This document shows, piece after piece, positions 36,549 through 45,103 of a DNA stretch of 59,551 nt. Position 1 is the first letter of the stretch. Each line of letters starts with the position of its first letter. The notes under the pieces are model-generated. The model searched no databases and had not been told where the DNA came from. It saw only the letters and a list, made by a program, of their open reading frames with translations. Made by a program: the position numbers and the translations under genes. The DNA lies in NCBI RefSeq assembly GCF_004348455.1, contig NZ_SMKA01000022.1:1-59551 (forward strand). Reading direction: 5' to 3'. The DNA is from Kribbella albertanoniae. GTDB lineage: Bacteria; Actinomycetota; Actinomycetes; Propionibacteriales; Kribbellaceae.

Positions 36549-37520
36549 TTACTTCTTGCGGGTGGTGATTACGCGTTGGAGGAGGATGAATACGCCTAGT
36601 AGCAGGCCTACGAAGATTTTGGTCCACCAGGAGCTGAGGGTGCCTTGGAAGCTGATTACCGTTTGGATGAGACCTAGGATGAGTACGCCGAGGACGGTGC
36701 CGATGAGGAAGCCGGATCCGCCGGTGAGCAGGGTGCCGCCGATGACCACGGCCGCGATCGCGTCGAGCTCCAGGCCGACCGCGTGCAGGCCGTACCCGGA
36801 CAGCATGTAGAAGGCGAGCAGTAGTCCGCCCAGCGCCGAGCAGAAGCCGCTGATCGTGTAGACCCCGAGCTTGGTCCGGGCCACCGGCAACCCCATCAGC
36901 CGTGCGGACTGCTCGTTGCCGCCGGTCGCGTAGACAGTCCGGCCGAACCTGGTCTGGTGCAGGACATAAGCGGCGATCGCCACCACGGCCACGGCGATCA
37001 GCACGCTGGGGGAGATCCAGAGCCCGCCGCCGAGGCCGATCTGGGTCTGCGCGGCGGCGGTGAAGGCCGGGTCGGTGATCGGGATCGAGTCGGTGCCGAT
37101 CGTGTAGCAGAGACCGCGGGCCAGGAACATGCCGGCCAGGGTTGCGATGAACGGCTGGATCTCGAAGAAGTGGATCATGCAGCCCATGCCGAGACCCAGG
37201 CCGGCGCCGATCAGCAGGACCACCACGATCACGGCCAGCGGCGGCCAGCCGGCGTTCAGCAGTACCGCGGCGACCATGGTGGCCAGGGCGACCACCGACC
37301 CGACCGACAGGTCGATACCGCCGGTGAGGATCACGAACGTCATACCGACGGCGACGACCAGCAGGAACGCGTTGTCGATAAAGACGTTCAGGACGACCTG
37401 GGTCGAGAAGAACCCTTCGTAGCGGGCGCCACCGGCGATGAACATGGCCACGAAGAGCCCGGCCGTCACCAGCACCGGCAGGTATTTGCGCGGAACCACC
37501 GCGCCGGTCAGGGCAGTCAC
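36549..37520 (-). CDS. yjfF: Sugar ABC transporter permease, YjfF type
   Basis: A 323-residue RbsC/BPD_transp_2-type permease with about ten helices. GTG 37520 overlaps the preceding permease stop by 4 bp. Diagnostic regions are VGMTFVILTGGIDLSVGSVVALA, EIQPFIATLAGMFLARGLCY, GRTVYATGGNEQSARLMGLP and ELDAIAAVVIGGTLLTGGSG. The pairing of two RbsC-type permeases with one double-domain ATPase is that of the YtfQRT-YjfF galactofuranose system of Escherichia coli. The sugar transported here is not proven. Confidence 0.85.
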   Translation of the reverse strand: MTALTGAVVPRKYLPVLVTAGLFVAMFIAGGARYEGFFSTQVVLNVFIDNAFLLVVAVGMTFVILTGGIDLSVGSVVALATMVAAVLLNAGWPPLAVIVVVLLIGAGLGLGMGCMIHFFEIQPFIATLAGMFLARGLCYTIGTDSIPITDPAFTAAAQTQIGLGGGLWISPSVLIAVAVVAIAAYVLHQTRFGRTVYATGGNEQSARLMGLPVARTKLGVYTISGFCSALGGLLLAFYMLSGYGLHAVGLELDAIAAVVIGGTLLTGGSGFLIGTVLGVLILGLIQTVISFQGTLSSWWTKIFVGLLLGVFILLQRVITTRKK

Positions 37521-38527
37521 CGCGCAACCTCCGTCGTGTCTTGCACCGGCTGGGTCACCGGTCGCTCCCGGCGCGGGAAGGCCCGGGCCCGGAAGGCTGC
37601 TGACTGCAGCAGGCAGACCGCCGCGACCACGAGTGCCTTGAACAGCAGCGTCGTCTCGGGCGGTACGCCGATCGAGTAGATCGTGGTGGTCAGTGTCTGA
37701 ATCACGAGCGCACCCAGGACGGTGCCCCCGAGCGAGAATCGGCCACCGGTCAGCAGCGTGCCGCCGATGACGACCGCCAGGATCGCGTCCAGTTCGATCC
37801 ACAGGCCGGCATTGTTGCCGTCGGCACTGGAAACGTTCGAGGCCACCATCACCCCGGCGATCCCCGCGCACAGCGCAGCGAACGCGTAGACGGTGATCAG
37901 GATGCCGCGCGATCGCAGACCGGCCAGCCGACTGGCTTCCGCGTTCCCACCCACCGATTCGATCAGCAGCCCGAGCGCGAGCCGTCGGGTGAGGAACACG
38001 GTGGCTGCGAGCACGACCAGTGCCAGCAGGATGCCGAACGGCAGCATGAACAGGTAGCCGCCGCCGATGACCTTGAATCCCGCATCGGTCACGGTGATGA
38101 TCTGACCGTCGGTGATCAGCTGGGCCAGCCCGCGCCCGGCGACCATCAGGATCAGCGTCGCCACGATCGGCTGGATGCCGATCACTGCGACCAGGAAGCC
38201 GTTGAACGCGCCCAGGACCAGTGCCACTGCAACAGCCAGGGCGACCGCTGCCAGCACCCCGGTCCCTTGGCTGATCGCCAAGCAGGCAAGAGCTCCGGAG
38301 ATGGCCACCACGGATCCCACCGATAGGTCGATACCACCGGTCGCGATCACGAGCGTCATCCCCAGCGATACCAGCACCAGCGGTGCGCCGAAGCGGAGGA
38401 TGTCGATCAGGCTTCCGTAGAAGTGCCCGTCCTTCACCTCGATCGACAAGAAGCCGGGAGTGAAGAAGAGATTGAGCAACAGGAGCAGGGCCAGTACGAC
38501 GGCCGGCCAGAGCAGCCGCCGGTTCAT
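37517..38527 (-). CDS. ytfT: Sugar ABC transporter permease, YtfT type
   Basis: A 336-residue permease of the same family as its neighbour, with LGMTLVIATGGIDLSVGSVVAISGA, IGIQPIVATLILMVAGRGLAQL, ESVGGNAEASRLAGL and ELDAILAVVIGGTLLTGGRFSLGGT. The ATG overlaps the ATPase stop by 4 bp and the stop overlaps the YjfF-like start. The C-terminal tail (RARAFPRRERPVTQPVQ) is cytosolic and variable. Confidence 0.85.
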   Translation of the reverse strand: MNRRLLWPAVVLALLLLLNLFFTPGFLSIEVKDGHFYGSLIDILRFGAPLVLVSLGMTLVIATGGIDLSVGSVVAISGALACLAISQGTGVLAAVALAVAVALVLGAFNGFLVAVIGIQPIVATLILMVAGRGLAQLITDGQIITVTDAGFKVIGGGYLFMLPFGILLALVVLAATVFLTRRLALGLLIESVGGNAEASRLAGLRSRGILITVYAFAALCAGIAGVMVASNVSSADGNNAGLWIELDAILAVVIGGTLLTGGRFSLGGTVLGALVIQTLTTTIYSIGVPPETTLLFKALVVAAVCLLQSAAFRARAFPRRERPVTQPVQDTTEVAR

Positions 38528-40035
38528 GACCGTCCGCCACTGGCGATGGTCTGCATCAGCACCTCGGTGGTCAGGGTGTCGTCGTTGGGCAGTTCGGCGA
38601 TCAGCTTGCGGTCGCGCAGAACGCCGACCTTGTGACTGAGCCGGAGGACTTCTTCGAGCTCGGCGGAGATGAACAGCACGGCCATCCCGCCGTCGGACAA
38701 CTCGGCGACCAGGCGCTGGATCTCGGCCTTGGCGCCGACGTCGATTCCCCGGGTCGGCTCGTCCAGGATCAGCAGCCGCGGTTCGAGAATGAGCCAGCGA
38801 GCCAGCAGCACCTTCTGCTGGTTGCCGCCGGACAGATTGCGGACCAGTTGTTCGGGATCGGCCGGGCTGATCTTCAATGCCTTGATGTAGCGATCGACCA
38901 GCTGGGCTTGTTGCTCACGGGGGAGCGGGCGGGTCCAGCCACGCCGAGCCTGCAATGCCAGTACGACGTTCTCCCGCACGGTGAGGTCGGGAATCAGCCC
39001 GTCGGCCTTGCGATCCTCGGGGCAGAAGGCGATCTTGTGGGTCATCGCGATCTGCGGAGTCCGCAACGACACCGGCGTACCGTCGATCGTGACGGATCCG
39101 CCGGTGGCGTGGTCGGCACCGAACAACAGCCTCGCGACCTCCGTCCGCCCGGAGCCGAGCAGACCGGCCAGGCCGACCACCTCGCCCTCGCGGATCGTCA
39201 GAGAGAACGGTTCGATCCCGCCGGTGCGGCCGAGCTGGTCGGCCTGCAGCAGGGTACCGGTCGTCCGGGCCGGCGGCCGCTCCTCCAGCCGCTCGAGCTC
39301 GGCCAGGTCGCGGCCGATCATCTTCGCGATCAGCTCCACCTGGCCGAGCTCGCCGGTCGGGTAGTCACCCTCGCGCCGTCCGTTGCGCAGGATCGTCATC
39401 CGGTCGGCGATCTCGTACACCTGGTCCAGGAAGTGCGAGACGAACAGGATCGCGACGCCCTGGTCCTTCAGGTTCCGCATCACCTTGAACAGTTGCTCGA
39501 CCTCACCCGTGTCCAGGCTCGACGTGGGTTCGTCCAGGACCAGCACGCGGGCCTGGACCTCGAGGGCCCGCGCGATGGCGACCATCTGCTGGATCGCCAG
39601 CGAGTACTGCGAAAGTGGCGCCGTCACGTCGAGATCAAGGTCCAGTGCGGCGAGCCGCTCGGCCGCTCTGCGGCGCATCGGCTTCCACTGGATCCGGCCG
39701 AACCGGCGCGGCTCCCGCCCGAGCAGGATGTTCTCCGCGACCGAGAGGTTCGGGCACAGGTTCACTTCCTGGTAGACGGTGCTGATCCCCGCGTTCTGGG
39801 CCTCGAGCGGGCTGGCGAAGCTGACCTCCCGGCCGTCCAGCAGGATCGTCCCGCTGTCGGCCGGGTGGACACCGGTCAGCACCTTGATCAGCGTGGACTT
39901 GCCCGCGCCGTTCTCGCCCATCAGGGCGTGCACCTCACCGGGCAGCACCCGGAGATCGACGTCGTCCAGCGCCGTGACGCCGGGGAACTGTTTGCCGATC
40001 CCGGTGAGTTGCAGGATCGGAGCGGCCGAGGTCAT
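38524..40035 (-). CDS. ytfR: Sugar ABC transporter ATPase with two nucleotide-binding domains, YtfR type
   Basis: A 503-residue RbsA/YtfR-type ATPase. The N-half has Walker A GENGAGKST, signature-like SQYSLAIQQMVAIARAL and Walker B VLVLDEPTSSLD. The C-half has the degenerate Walker A GLLGSGRTE, signature LSGGNQQKVLLARWL and LLILDEPTRGIDVGAK. The gene overlaps the permease ATG by 4 bp and follows the binding protein by 22 bp. Confidence 0.9.
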   Translation of the reverse strand: MTSAAPILQLTGIGKQFPGVTALDDVDLRVLPGEVHALMGENGAGKSTLIKVLTGVHPADSGTILLDGREVSFASPLEAQNAGISTVYQEVNLCPNLSVAENILLGREPRRFGRIQWKPMRRRAAERLAALDLDLDVTAPLSQYSLAIQQMVAIARALEVQARVLVLDEPTSSLDTGEVEQLFKVMRNLKDQGVAILFVSHFLDQVYEIADRMTILRNGRREGDYPTGELGQVELIAKMIGRDLAELERLEERPPARTTGTLLQADQLGRTGGIEPFSLTIREGEVVGLAGLLGSGRTEVARLLFGADHATGGSVTIDGTPVSLRTPQIAMTHKIAFCPEDRKADGLIPDLTVRENVVLALQARRGWTRPLPREQQAQLVDRYIKALKISPADPEQLVRNLSGGNQQKVLLARWLILEPRLLILDEPTRGIDVGAKAEIQRLVAELSDGGMAVLFISAELEEVLRLSHKVGVLRDRKLIAELPNDDTLTTEVLMQTIASGGRS

Positions 40036-40057
40036 TCGCCTGCCTTCCGTCGGTGGG

Positions 40058-41035
40058 TCAGTACTGGCGCGAGGCCAGGACCTTCTTGGCCTGCTCCTGG
40101 GTGAAGGTGGTCTCCTCCGTCACCACGCGGGCCGGGACCTCCTCCTTGGCGAGCACCTTCTTGGTCAGGTCCATCAGTTGCGGGCCGAGCAGCGGTGAGC
40201 ATTCGACGATGTAGCTGATCTTGCCGTCGGCCAGTGCCTGCATGCCGTCCTTGACCGCGTCGACGGAGATGATCTTGATGTCCTTGCCGGGCACCTTGCC
40301 GGCGCCTTCGATGGCCTCGATCGCACCCAGCGCCATGTCGTCGTTGTGGGCGTAGAGGACGTCGATGTCCGGGGTGGACTTGAGGAACGCCTCCATCACC
40401 TCTTTGCCCTTGGCCCGGGTGAAGTCCCCGGTCTGCGAGGCGACGACCTTGAACTTGGGGTCGGAGCCGATGACCTCGGCGAACCCGGCCTTGCGGTCGT
40501 TGGCCGGCGCTGAGCCTGTGGTGCCTTGGAGTTCGACGATGTTGACCGGTCCGGCCTCGGACTTGGACTCTTCGGTCAGCCACTTGCCGGCCTTGCGGCC
40601 CTCCTCGACGAAGTCCGAACCGAGGAACGTCTTGTACAGCGTCTTGTCGGTCGAGTCGACGGCCCGGTCGGTCAGGATGACCGGGATGTTGGCGTTCTTG
40701 GCCTCCTTGAGCACGGTGTCCCACCCGGACTCGACCACCGGCGAGAAGGCGATCACGTCGACCTTCTGCTGGATGTACGAGCGGATGGCCTTGATCTGGT
40801 TCTCCTGCTTCTGCTGGGCGTCGGAGAACTTCAGCTCGATCCCGGCGGCCTTGGCGGCCTCCTGGACGGACTTCGTGTTCGCGGTGCGCCAGCCGCTCTC
40901 GGCGCCGACCTGCGAGAAGCCCATGATGGTCTTGCCGCCACCAGGCGCGGCCGCCCCACTTTCACCCTTGCCGCACGACGTCAGTGCGACGGCGGTGACG
41001 CCGGCCAGCACGAGTGCGGAGATCTTCTTGAGCAT
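40058..41035 (-). CDS. ytfQ: Sugar-binding lipoprotein, YtfQ type
   Basis: A 325-residue substrate-binding lipoprotein with lipobox LTSC (Cys21). The periplasmic-binding fold shows IMGFSQVGAESGWRTANTKS, VDVIAFSPVVESGWD, IPVILTDRAVD, FLGSDFVEEGRKAG and DIDVLYAHNDDMALGAIEAIEGAG. These match the YtfQ galactofuranose/arabinofuranose-binding group better than ribose-binding proteins. First gene of the transport operon, with a LacI-type operator at its promoter. Confidence 0.87.
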   Translation of the reverse strand: MLKKISALVLAGVTAVALTSCGKGESGAAAPGGGKTIMGFSQVGAESGWRTANTKSVQEAAKAAGIELKFSDAQQKQENQIKAIRSYIQQKVDVIAFSPVVESGWDTVLKEAKNANIPVILTDRAVDSTDKTLYKTFLGSDFVEEGRKAGKWLTEESKSEAGPVNIVELQGTTGSAPANDRKAGFAEVIGSDPKFKVVASQTGDFTRAKGKEVMEAFLKSTPDIDVLYAHNDDMALGAIEAIEGAGKVPGKDIKIISVDAVKDGMQALADGKISYIVECSPLLGPQLMDLTKKVLAKEEVPARVVTEETTFTQEQAKKVLASRQY

Positions 41036-41085
41036 GGCGATGCCAGTCCTTCCGTCGGAAACGCGCTACCAGATTGCGCTGCCTA

Positions 41086-41166
41086 ACTGTGAGCGCTAAC
41101 ATTTTGGCCGTCAAGACCTCCCGGCTACGGTCGAGTAACGGGTTGATCGTGCTGTTACCGCTAACA
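41086..41166 (-). promoter_or_regulatory. ytfQ promoter with two TGTTAGCGCTAACA-like operators
   Basis: TGTGAGCGCTAACA (41088-41101) and TGTTACCGCTAACA (41153-41166) each match the palindrome TGTTAGCGCTAACA at all but one position. On the minus strand a -35 TTGACG (41109-41114) and a weak -10 CACAGT (41086-41091) flank the first site. Centre spacing is 65 bp, compatible with a loop. No LacI gene is adjacent, so the regulator is elsewhere. Confidence 0.65.
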
Positions 41167-41185
41167 AATGCTGACGGTGCGGTGC

Positions 41186-42151
41186 TCAGCTGGCGCCGAG
41201 CAGTGTTGCGCCCGTGGGGGAGAGGGCGTGCAGGACACTCTTGCCGGTACGGCGACTGGTGATCAACCCGGCTTCGCGCAGGGCCTTGGTCTGTTCGCTG
41301 GCAGTGGCCGCGGAGAGGTCCAGGACGCGGGCCAGATCGGTGGTGGTGCGGTCGCCGTTCGCGAGGCAGTCCAGGACTTCGGCACGGGTCTTGCCGATGA
41401 CGGCTTCCAGCCGGGTGCCCTCGGTGTGGGTGTCCCACCAGCCGAGCCGGTGCTGGATCGGGTAGGCGAGCACGAACGGTTCGCCGGGGACGTCGAGGAT
41501 CGAGGTATCGCCGAGCGCGAAGAACGACGGCTGGATGACGATCCCACGACCATCGACGTACAGGTCTCGCTCGGTCTTCTTGTTGCGGAGGACGAGGGCG
41601 GGCGCTTCCCAGTGCACATGGCCGCCCAGTGATGCGAGCATCGCGTCGACACCCTGGCCGCACAGGATGCGCCGTACCCGGGCCAGCTCTTCGGAGACCT
41701 GACTCCGGATCTCCGCCCAGGAGGGCTTGAGATGTGCCTCGTGGTACTGGATCAGGTTGGCGCCGAGCGCGCGCAGTGTCTGCACGTCGCCGGCCGCGAG
41801 GTCACGTGCCCAGCCGGTGTGGCGGGGACACTGCTTGTGCAGCGTGACGAGATCGCTGCGCAGGCACGGGCGTGGTGTCCGGAGCACCTCCTCGATACCG
41901 GCCCGGAGGTCGACCGTCCCGGTCGCCGGGGTCAGGAAGTCGGCGAAGTAGCCCATCGGCGGTGACAGATGCCGCAGCATGCCCCAGCGGGCCAGCCCGG
42001 CCAGCCGGACTCGGCGCCGCCACGGCCCGAAGATCACCGGACCGCCGTTGTCGAGCAGTTGGAGACTGTGCACCAACTCCCAGAGCGGATCGATATCCGG
42101 TGCGATCCGGATCCGCCGGATGTCGTCCGTACTCAGATGGATGCGCCACAT
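41186..42151 (-). CDS. Winged-helix (ArsR-like) transcriptional regulator
   Basis: A 321-residue protein. The last 75 residues form a winged helix (KTRAEVLDCLANGDRTTTDLARVLDLSAATASEQTKALREAGLITSRRTGKSVLHAL). The preceding part (IHLSTDDIRRIRIAPDIDPLWELVHSLQLLD, then an all-alpha/beta region) is the N-terminal domain seen in a large actinobacterial ArsR subgroup. Ligand and target are unknown. It diverges from the I36 inhibitor gene with 142 bp between starts. Confidence 0.83.
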   Translation of the reverse strand: MWRIHLSTDDIRRIRIAPDIDPLWELVHSLQLLDNGGPVIFGPWRRRVRLAGLARWGMLRHLSPPMGYFADFLTPATGTVDLRAGIEEVLRTPRPCLRSDLVTLHKQCPRHTGWARDLAAGDVQTLRALGANLIQYHEAHLKPSWAEIRSQVSEELARVRRILCGQGVDAMLASLGGHVHWEAPALVLRNKKTERDLYVDGRGIVIQPSFFALGDTSILDVPGEPFVLAYPIQHRLGWWDTHTEGTRLEAVIGKTRAEVLDCLANGDRTTTDLARVLDLSAATASEQTKALREAGLITSRRTGKSVLHALSPTGATLLGAS

Positions 42152-42223
42152 CGCTCCCCCTTGCCGACCTGCGCAAACAATTCGGCCCCACCCGAAGTTT
42201 TACCTCACCAGAGGTTCACCCTT

Positions 42224-42236
42224 CTACGTTTCCGGG
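42224..42236 (+). promoter_or_regulatory. Motif shared with second I36 gene
   Basis: CTACGTTTCCGGG lies 58 bp before the I36 gene start; CTACGTTTTCGGG lies upstream of the second I36-like gene (57352-57364, minus strand). Both are preceded by CACC a few bases upstream. It may be a promoter element for the same sigma factor or a shared regulator. Confidence 0.3.
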
Positions 42237-42293
42237 TGTCGAGGCGATCACCGCCTCCGCCCCGCAATCGCCGACCTACGGGAGGAACCATCC

Positions 42294-42707
42294 ATGAAAC
42301 TCTTGCCGCGCCTGGCCGCAGTGCTCGCCCTCGCCGGAGGTGCTGCCGCCATCACCACCGTGCCGGCCCATGCCGACAACGGTGACGGCAACGTCGCCTG
42401 CAACAGCGGAGAGATCTGCTTCTACTTCGACTACAGCCTCGGGAACCTCCGGCGGCATTTCTGGAACGCCGACATGCAGCACAACAACGACTACTACTGG
42501 GACCCCGCGAACAACCGGCAGTCGAGCATCAAGCTGATGGACACGGCCGGTTCGTTCTGGAACCGCGACACCGAGTGCGCGATCAAGATCTGGGACATCA
42601 CCAGCACCGGCGACTGGTTCGTCACCTTCACCGCGCCGCGCGGCTGGAAGGGCGACCTCCGTACGGTCGGCAAGCAGAACCGCAACAACGGCCACAGCCG
42701 CTGCTGA
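42294..42707 (+). CDS. Secreted peptidase-inhibitor I36-family protein
   Basis: A 137-residue exported protein. GGAGGAAC precedes the ATG; the signal peptide ends near PAHA-DNG. The mature domain has the beta-gamma-crystallin-like I36 pattern: CNSGEICFYFDYSLGNLRRHFWNAD, then NNRQSSIKLMDTAGSFW, with four Cys in the mature part. Family members include the Streptomyces metalloproteinase inhibitor SMPI; most are uncharacterised. The stop overlaps the next start (TGATG), yet a strong hairpin follows, so much of the message may end there. Confidence 0.82.
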   Translation: MKLLPRLAAVLALAGGAAAITTVPAHADNGDGNVACNSGEICFYFDYSLGNLRRHFWNADMQHNNDYYWDPANNRQSSIKLMDTAGSFWNRDTECAIKIWDITSTGDWFVTFTAPRGWKGDLRTVGKQNRNNGHSRC

Positions 42708-43642
42708 TGAGCTCACCGGACAACAACGGTTACGGCTGCTCCCGGAGCAGCCGTAACCGGCTCTGGATCCTGCCCCTGTTCCTGCTCACCGCCTGCAGTA
42801 CGCCGACCGCACCCGCACCCGCAGCCGTCGTCGTACCGACCCCGACAGTCCGGGTCCAGGCACCCAGCCAGCCGTACGACGCCTTCCGTGGCGACCTGCT
42901 CGACGTGATCGCGGCCGCCGTACTGGTCGAACGCGACCGCTGCATGGCAAAGGCCGACTACCCCGAACTGCAAGAGATTGGCGGTCAGCCGGCTTCGGGT
43001 TCGTTCGACGATCTCAAGGTCACCGCAGCTGCCTTCGGCGCGACGAGCGCTGTGGAAGCACGGCGGCGCGGATTCGGACGGGATGTCCCGGCCGAGCCGC
43101 CGGCGGTCCGCAGTACGAGCCAGAAGTTCTCCGATGCGATGGATCGCTGCACGCAGGAGGCGAATGCCCGGCTCGGCCCGAACGCGATGGAGGTGCAGAG
43201 CCGGTACTACGACCTCGGGAACCAACTGCGGATGGCACTGCGGCCGGTCTACGCAGACAAGATGCCGCCCCGATTCGCCGTACCGGTTCTAGCTTGTCTG
43301 CGAGCCAAAGGCTTCACCTCCAAGACGCCCGACGTCCGGACCTTCGGAATCCCCTTCGGCAACGCAGGCCCCGAGCCGTCGCCCGGTTGGGACAAACGCG
43401 GCGTCCTCCAGGTCCGCCCGGCCAACCCGGCTCGCCCTTACGTCCCCACCAGCCAGGAGTCCGCACTAGCAGCTGCCTGGTACGACTGCACAACCACCGC
43501 AGGCTGGCCCCGCTTCCAACTAACCCGAGCCCTGGCCCTGCAAGCAACCACAGTCCACAACCTCAAACCCCAACTGGACGAACTGACCCCCACCATCAAA
43601 TCCCTGGCGCACCAGGCCAACACGGTCATCGCCCAGCAATGA
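42707..43642 (+). CDS. Lipoprotein of unknown function
   Basis: A 311-residue exported lipoprotein. ATG 42707 overlaps the I36 stop. The signal sequence WILPLFLLTACS contains the lipobox LLTAC. The Pro/Ala/Val-rich spacer is followed by a mostly helical domain with paired Cys (ERDRCMAKADYPELQ, MDRCTQEANARLG, LACLRAKGF, YDCTTTAGWPRF), a pattern shared by actinobacterial lipoproteins of unknown role. The first codons encode a perfect hairpin, so the true start is uncertain, but no later start before the lipobox is available. Confidence 0.65.
   Translation: MSSPDNNGYGCSRSSRNRLWILPLFLLTACSTPTAPAPAAVVVPTPTVRVQAPSQPYDAFRGDLLDVIAAAVLVERDRCMAKADYPELQEIGGQPASGSFDDLKVTAAAFGATSAVEARRRGFGRDVPAEPPAVRSTSQKFSDAMDRCTQEANARLGPNAMEVQSRYYDLGNQLRMALRPVYADKMPPRFAVPVLACLRAKGFTSKTPDVRTFGIPFGNAGPEPSPGWDKRGVLQVRPANPARPYVPTSQESALAAAWYDCTTTAGWPRFQLTRALALQATTVHNLKPQLDELTPTIKSLAHQANTVIAQQ
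42728..42758 (+). terminator. Hairpin at I36/lipoprotein junction
   Basis: GGTTACGGCTGCTCC and GGAGCAGCCGTAACC form a perfect inverted repeat (at least 13 bp with a 5-nt loop) 21 nt after the I36 stop. It lies inside the first codons of the downstream lipoprotein frame. Position suits a terminator or attenuator for the I36 message. Confidence 0.65.
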
Positions 43643-43708
43643 TCAGGAGATCTTCAGCGAGCTCACGTTGTTCGCCCAGTTGTCGCCGGTGTTGCGGTGG
43701 GTTCGGAC
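43643..43708 (-). pseudogene. Possible C-terminal remnant of an I36-like gene
   Basis: Read on the minus strand this segment ends GDNWANNVSSLKIS followed by TGA, which is the typical C-terminus of I36-family secreted peptides (W-x-N-x-V/I-SS). No signal peptide or N-terminal half is found upstream in any frame, so it looks like a truncated remnant. The match is short and could be chance. Confidence 0.35.
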
Positions 43709-43712
43709 ACCT

Positions 43713-43752
43713 CGTGGTGGGCTTGGACAGGTAATACCTTGTCCGCACCCAC
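43713..43752. terminator. Imperfect hairpin between convergent genes
   Basis: TGGTGGGCTTGGACAGGT pairs imperfectly with ACCTTGTCCGCACCCACCA around TAAT. It sits between the lipoprotein gene and the convergent hypothetical gene. Confidence 0.5.
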
Positions 43753-43786
43753 CAGATCTTGTTCAAGCCCCCGGCTAGGTGCGGGG

Positions 43787-44350
43787 CTACATGCCTTGGC
43801 CGGTGGCTAGTTCGTGGCGGAGGCGGTCGGTGGTGCTGATGGTGAGGGTTTCGTCGACGTACTGCATGTTTGACCGGACTAGGAATCGGAGGACGGCGTC
43901 CTGGACCTCTCGGTAGTCCGCCGGTGCCTCGCGTTCGGGGGCGCTGCCGGCGCCGAGCCAGCCGGCGACGGTGGTGCTCTGGCGGCGGATGCGGTTCCAG
44001 CGGTTGTGGGTCTCCGGTCCCATCGAGGACTCGATCGCCTCCAGGACCGAGGGTGGGGTCTCTGGCCAGGAGACCCAGTTGCTGATCAGCTCGACCAAGT
44101 GGATGAGTGCGGAGTCGAGCTCGTCGTCTGGTGACTCGGTCAGGGCGTCTTCGGTGATGGTTAGCGCGGTGATCAGCGGGGCCGTGTCGCCTCGGTCGAT
44201 TGCTGGGCAGAGGCGGTGCTGGGCGAGGTGGGTGAGTTGCTCGCTCGGGGTGGGGGCATCGGCGAGGGATGGCCGGAACCACCGCAGGCGTTTCGAGAGG
44301 CGGCGGAGGACGGCTTCGGTCGGGTCGGCCGGGCGGCTGAAGAATCTCAC
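43787..44350 (-). CDS. Hypothetical helical protein
   Basis: A 187-residue, probably cytosolic protein with no recognised family. GTG 44350 (VRFFSRPADPTEAVLRRLSKRL) is preferred; a TTG at 44398 would add 16 residues with no SD. The sequence is largely helical with acidic patches (TITEDALTESPDDELDSALIHLVELISNWVSW) and conserved-looking Trp residues. It is divergent from the peptidoglycan-binding protein gene. Confidence 0.6.
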   Translation of the reverse strand: MRFFSRPADPTEAVLRRLSKRLRWFRPSLADAPTPSEQLTHLAQHRLCPAIDRGDTAPLITALTITEDALTESPDDELDSALIHLVELISNWVSWPETPPSVLEAIESSMGPETHNRWNRIRRQSTTVAGWLGAGSAPEREAPADYREVQDAVLRFLVRSNMQYVDETLTISTTDRLRHELATGQGM

Positions 44351-44487
44351 CGCCCGACCGTACAGCTGCCCGGCAAGGTCGGCACAAGGTTGGCGCAAGG
44401 TCTGGCGGGACCGGGCGGGTGATGCTGAGGCACGTAAGGGCTGTTCGGGGGCCCTGTAATCCCAGCATCGAGAGAACAGGATGAGTC

Positions 44488-45048
44488 ATGAACATTCGAT
44501 CAACACGGATCCGCTTCGCCGCCGGCGTTGTCAGCGCGGTGGCGGTGGGGGCGCTTGCGTTGAGTGCGTCTCCGGCGTCCGCCGCGCAGTCCGACAACTT
44601 TGTGCGTGGCTACGACACCTATGTGGGCGACTGGGGCGACGAGGGGCCGATGGCCTTCGGGTTCCAGGAGCACAACGAGTCGAACGCTGTGTGCCTGTGG
44701 CAGAAGATCCTCTGGGCCGAGGGCGCCCAGGAGAAGGACGGCACCAAGTTCGACGCGGCGGACGTCGACGGTGAGTTCGGCGCGAACACGGATCACGCGA
44801 CCCGGAACCTGCAGGCCAGGTGGAAGCTGACTGTCGACGGCGAGGTCGGCGGCGGCACCTTCGGCCGCGCCGACAACGAGCTCAAGAAGACGGGCGGTAG
44901 CGAGGCCCGGGGGCAGAAGCTCGAGATGACGTACTACGGCGATCACGGCAGCTTCTCCGTGGTGCGCAACACCGAGGGCAAGTACTCCTTCAGGGACGGC
45001 GACAACGTCTGGCGCATCGCCGGCTACGACTACCGCACCTGCAGCTGA
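44488..45048 (+). CDS. Secreted peptidoglycan-binding-domain protein
   Basis: A 186-residue exported protein with a signal peptide (RFAAGVVSAVAVGALALSASPASA-AQ). Residues about 60-130 form a PG_binding_1 fold: NAVCLWQKILWAEG, FDAADVDGEFGANTDHATRNLQARWKLTVDGEVGGGTFG. The C-terminal part (LEMTYYGDHGSFSVVRNTEGKYSFRDGDNVWRIAGYDYRTC) is beta-rich and unassigned. AGGATG precedes the ATG. No catalytic domain is present, so a wall-binding or inhibitory role is likely. Confidence 0.8.
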   Translation: MNIRSTRIRFAAGVVSAVAVGALALSASPASAAQSDNFVRGYDTYVGDWGDEGPMAFGFQEHNESNAVCLWQKILWAEGAQEKDGTKFDAADVDGEFGANTDHATRNLQARWKLTVDGEVGGGTFGRADNELKKTGGSEARGQKLEMTYYGDHGSFSVVRNTEGKYSFRDGDNVWRIAGYDYRTCS

Positions 45049-45066
45049 CGCTGCCGGGAACCGCTT

Positions 45067-45098
45067 GGGCCCGTACCGGTTGCAGCCGGTACGGGCCC
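45067..45098. terminator. Bidirectional terminator
   Basis: Perfect 13-bp stem GGGCCCGTACCGG (45067-45079) / CCGGTACGGGCCC (45086-45098), loop TTGCAG, between two convergent genes: 18 nt after one stop and 5 nt from the other. Confidence 0.85.
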
Positions 45099-45103
45099 GG
45101 CTG

